Part shown: one piece after another, positions 4,259-5,787 of the stretch
Layout of the letters: each line of letters opens with the position of its first letter
Numbering within the stretch: the stretch's first letter is position 1
Assembly (NCBI GenBank): GCA_903835325.1
Contig: CAILMU010000224.1
Location: 1-5,787 of the forward strand
Reading direction: 5' to 3'
DNA: 5,787 bases
Origin: an uncultured Microcaldota archaeon
Lineage (GTDB): Archaea; Micrarchaeota; Micrarchaeia; Anstonellales; Bilamarchaeaceae
Notes under the pieces: model-generated
Told to the model about the DNA's origin: nothing
Databases searched by the model: none
What the model saw: the letters and a program-made list of their open reading frames with translations, nothing else
Program-made: the position numbers and the translations under genes

Positions 4259-5787
4259 ATGACTTCGCGAAGGATATTTCTTGATGCCATCAGAAAAAAC
4301 CACTCCACATTGACGCGATTCATAGAAACAGCGATATTTCACAATGGAAAACTCAACCCGGCAAACCTATTCAGGGTCATAGACCATCCAGACGGAACGA
4401 TGAACATATCTAGGGCCGATGGCATGAATCCAGACACCCGAAGCGTCGTCATCGGAATCGAACCCTGCAACTCATATTCCCCCCTCTATGAATTGGATTA
4501 TTTCCTGATGGGGATGTTCCTTTCAATCGTCGCGACTGCGCTTCCATTGTCTGAATACAGGGAAATAACTGATCCGAACCAAAGATCAAAGAGGATCGAG
4601 GATGATCTCCTGAAGCTCGATGAGGCCGACATCGAATTGGCATTCCAATCCCCAAAAGTTGCCATCGTGGGCATTCTGACCGATGACATAGAACCCTATC
4701 GATATCGAAAGAACCAGCTTTGGAAGCTGAGCGAACCGGCAATGAAGAAACGGTGCATCGATGTCACCGCAGACGAGATAGGGAAAAATGCGAAAAATTA
4801 TTACAATCTCAAGGGCATATTATGGACAGAGGAGGATGAAGCAATCAGCAGGATAGCGATAGACAGCGGGAGGAATCTTTGCGAGACGAAAATAATCCAA
4901 TCTTACCTCACGATAAAGAGATTCCTCGGCGAAATGGACATAGATATCAAGAAACTGCCGTTTTTGTTCTCATTTTCCCCCAATAACGACGTCCGCACAC
5001 TGGGCTCGGACTGCCCGCTTCTCGATTTGCTCCTTGAACTCCATTCTTCGGAGCAGTATTATCGATTGAGGAAACTCCTGAATTGGAATTACCCCCGCTT
5101 CTTCCAGGTTTCCTGCCCCAATTGCGGCGAATCCTCCAAAAAGATAATCAACGGCCAGATCAAAGGGCCGGACAAGAGATTGATGCGGCTGGTCTGCTCT
5201 GAGAAGGAAAAACGCTTTCGGAACGAATTCGATATAGATATCATCTCGAAAAAGGGCTGCAACCATAGATGGGACCTTCAATTGCCTCCAACCGCAGAAG
5301 GCCTTTACGGTTCATTGGTGAACGGATTCGGGCTGTACTTCCCCGTCAATTCCTTGATATGGATAATAAACGGCATATCGGTCGCGCCGACCGCCCTGCT
5401 ATTCACCGATGCCGGGTTCTACATGAAAAAGAAGGCCGTAGGCCAAGTTCGGAATCTGCCTATTGGCGATCATCCTGAACTGCTGATCCACATGGTCGTA
5501 TTGCAAAGGGCTTTCCTCAGGGGGGAAATATGCCCGGACACCTGCAAGCGCCTGAAGGAGCGCGATCTTCTGGTCAACAGCGAACCATTGCTCCTGGGCC
5601 ATCAATCGCCGACCAGCCTGCTCGACCTGGTGCTCTGCACCATGGGTCCTGATGGCCAGAAATTCCATATAACCGACAGCAGCGTTTTTGCCGCGATAAA
5701 GCACGGATCGACCCATGAAGAGATACTCGCCAAATCGCTGAATATCGTGCATTTTCCGACAGAAAAACTCATTGCCCTGGACCGGGG
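4259..5787 (+). CDS. Unrecognised large protein with zinc-ribbon insert (partial, 3' end beyond window)
   Basis: The frame is open from ATG 4259 to the window edge, 509 codons without a stop. I do not recognise the family. The N-terminal ~100 residues include a hydrophobic stretch YFLMGMFLSIVATAL (81-95) that could be a buried helix or one membrane segment. Residues about 115-235 are charged and helical. A probable zinc ribbon spans 286-336: C286-P-N-C289, a third cysteine at 313 (LVCS), and C334-N-H at 334-336 as the fourth ligand. After it comes a glycine- and aromatic-rich part, LYGSLVNGFGLYFPVN (about 347-362), and a second moderately hydrophobic stretch to about 385. RNLPIGDHPELL follows, near 400. 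There is no signal peptide and no Walker, nuclease or KMSKS-type motif. The start is chosen from the box A distance. ATG overlaps the TGA of an 8-codon frame, which probably lies upstream of the mRNA start. Its neighbours give no functional clue. Confidence 0.88.
   Translation, partial: MTSRRIFLDAIRKNHSTLTRFIETAIFHNGKLNPANLFRVIDHPDGTMNISRADGMNPDTRSVVIGIEPCNSYSPLYELDYFLMGMFLSIVATALPLSEYREITDPNQRSKRIEDDLLKLDEADIELAFQSPKVAIVGILTDDIEPYRYRKNQLWKLSEPAMKKRCIDVTADEIGKNAKNYYNLKGILWTEEDEAISRIAIDSGRNLCETKIIQSYLTIKRFLGEMDIDIKKLPFLFSFSPNNDVRTLGSDCPLLDLLLELHSSEQYYRLRKLLNWNYPRFFQVSCPNCGESSKKIINGQIKGPDKRLMRLVCSEKEKRFRNEFDIDIISKKGCNHRWDLQLPPTAEGLYGSLVNGFGLYFPVNSLIWIINGISVAPTALLFTDAGFYMKKKAVGQVRNLPIGDHPELLIHMVVLQRAFLRGEICPDTCKRLKERDLLVNSEPLLLGHQSPTSLLDLVLCTMGPDGQKFHITDSSVFAAIKHGSTHEEILAKSLNIVHFPTEKLIALDR

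Noticed and set aside
4236..4262. 8-codon leader peptide overlapping the ATG of the long gene (ATGA)
   Set aside because: The box A at 4219-4228 predicts transcription starting near 4250, inside this frame, so it is probably not in the mRNA. It has no ribosome binding site.

Overview
The window reads as ordinary chromosomal sequence from an archaeon. The evidence is a tRNA gene with a 34-nt intron whose ends fit the archaeal bulge-helix-bulge (BHB) splicing motif, A/T-rich box A (TATA) elements about 25 nt upstream of several start codons, at least two genes that appear to make leaderless mRNAs, GAGGTG/AGGTGG ribosome binding sites on others, and a tRNA without encoded CCA. Base composition is roughly balanced. 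The mix of compact gene spacing, unrecognised proteins and a bacterial-type pyruvate dehydrogenase plus classical LipA would suit a DPANN-type lineage such as Micrarchaeota. That placement is a guess, because no ribosomal or other phylogenetic marker is present.

Left block, positions 1-3045, all on the minus strand. In transcription order it holds an unrecognised helical protein of about 226 aa, a small lipoprotein with a thioredoxin-like CxxC domain, lipoyl synthase LipA, and the E1-alpha subunit of pyruvate dehydrogenase (cut by the left window edge). The lipoprotein and lipA abut exactly (TAG directly followed by ATG) and look like a two-gene transcript. pdhA has its own box A in the 48-nt gap behind lipA. 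LipA makes the lipoyl cofactor for the E2 component that E1-alpha/beta feed, so lipA next to pdhA is a functional pairing. The E1-beta, E2 and E3 genes, if linked, would lie beyond position 1.

Middle block, positions 3046-3968. A divergent intergenic region leads into a plus-strand 114-aa unrecognised small protein with a good ribosome binding site and a T-tract terminator. Converging on it from the minus strand is an intron-containing tRNA-Pro(CGG) followed 33 nt later by a 69-aa protein of unknown function, perhaps on one transcript.

Right block, positions 3969-5787. A 290-bp AT-rich, gene-free divergent promoter region precedes a long plus-strand open frame (at least 509 codons, running off the right edge). 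It encodes an unrecognised protein with a probable zinc-ribbon insert. Neither this gene nor pdhA has a stop codon inside the window.

I see no CRISPR array, insertion sequence, prophage, toxin-antitoxin pair or defence cassette. The least explained items are the long zinc-ribbon protein, the tRNA-Pro intron with its imperfect D stem, and the lipoprotein-lipA junction.
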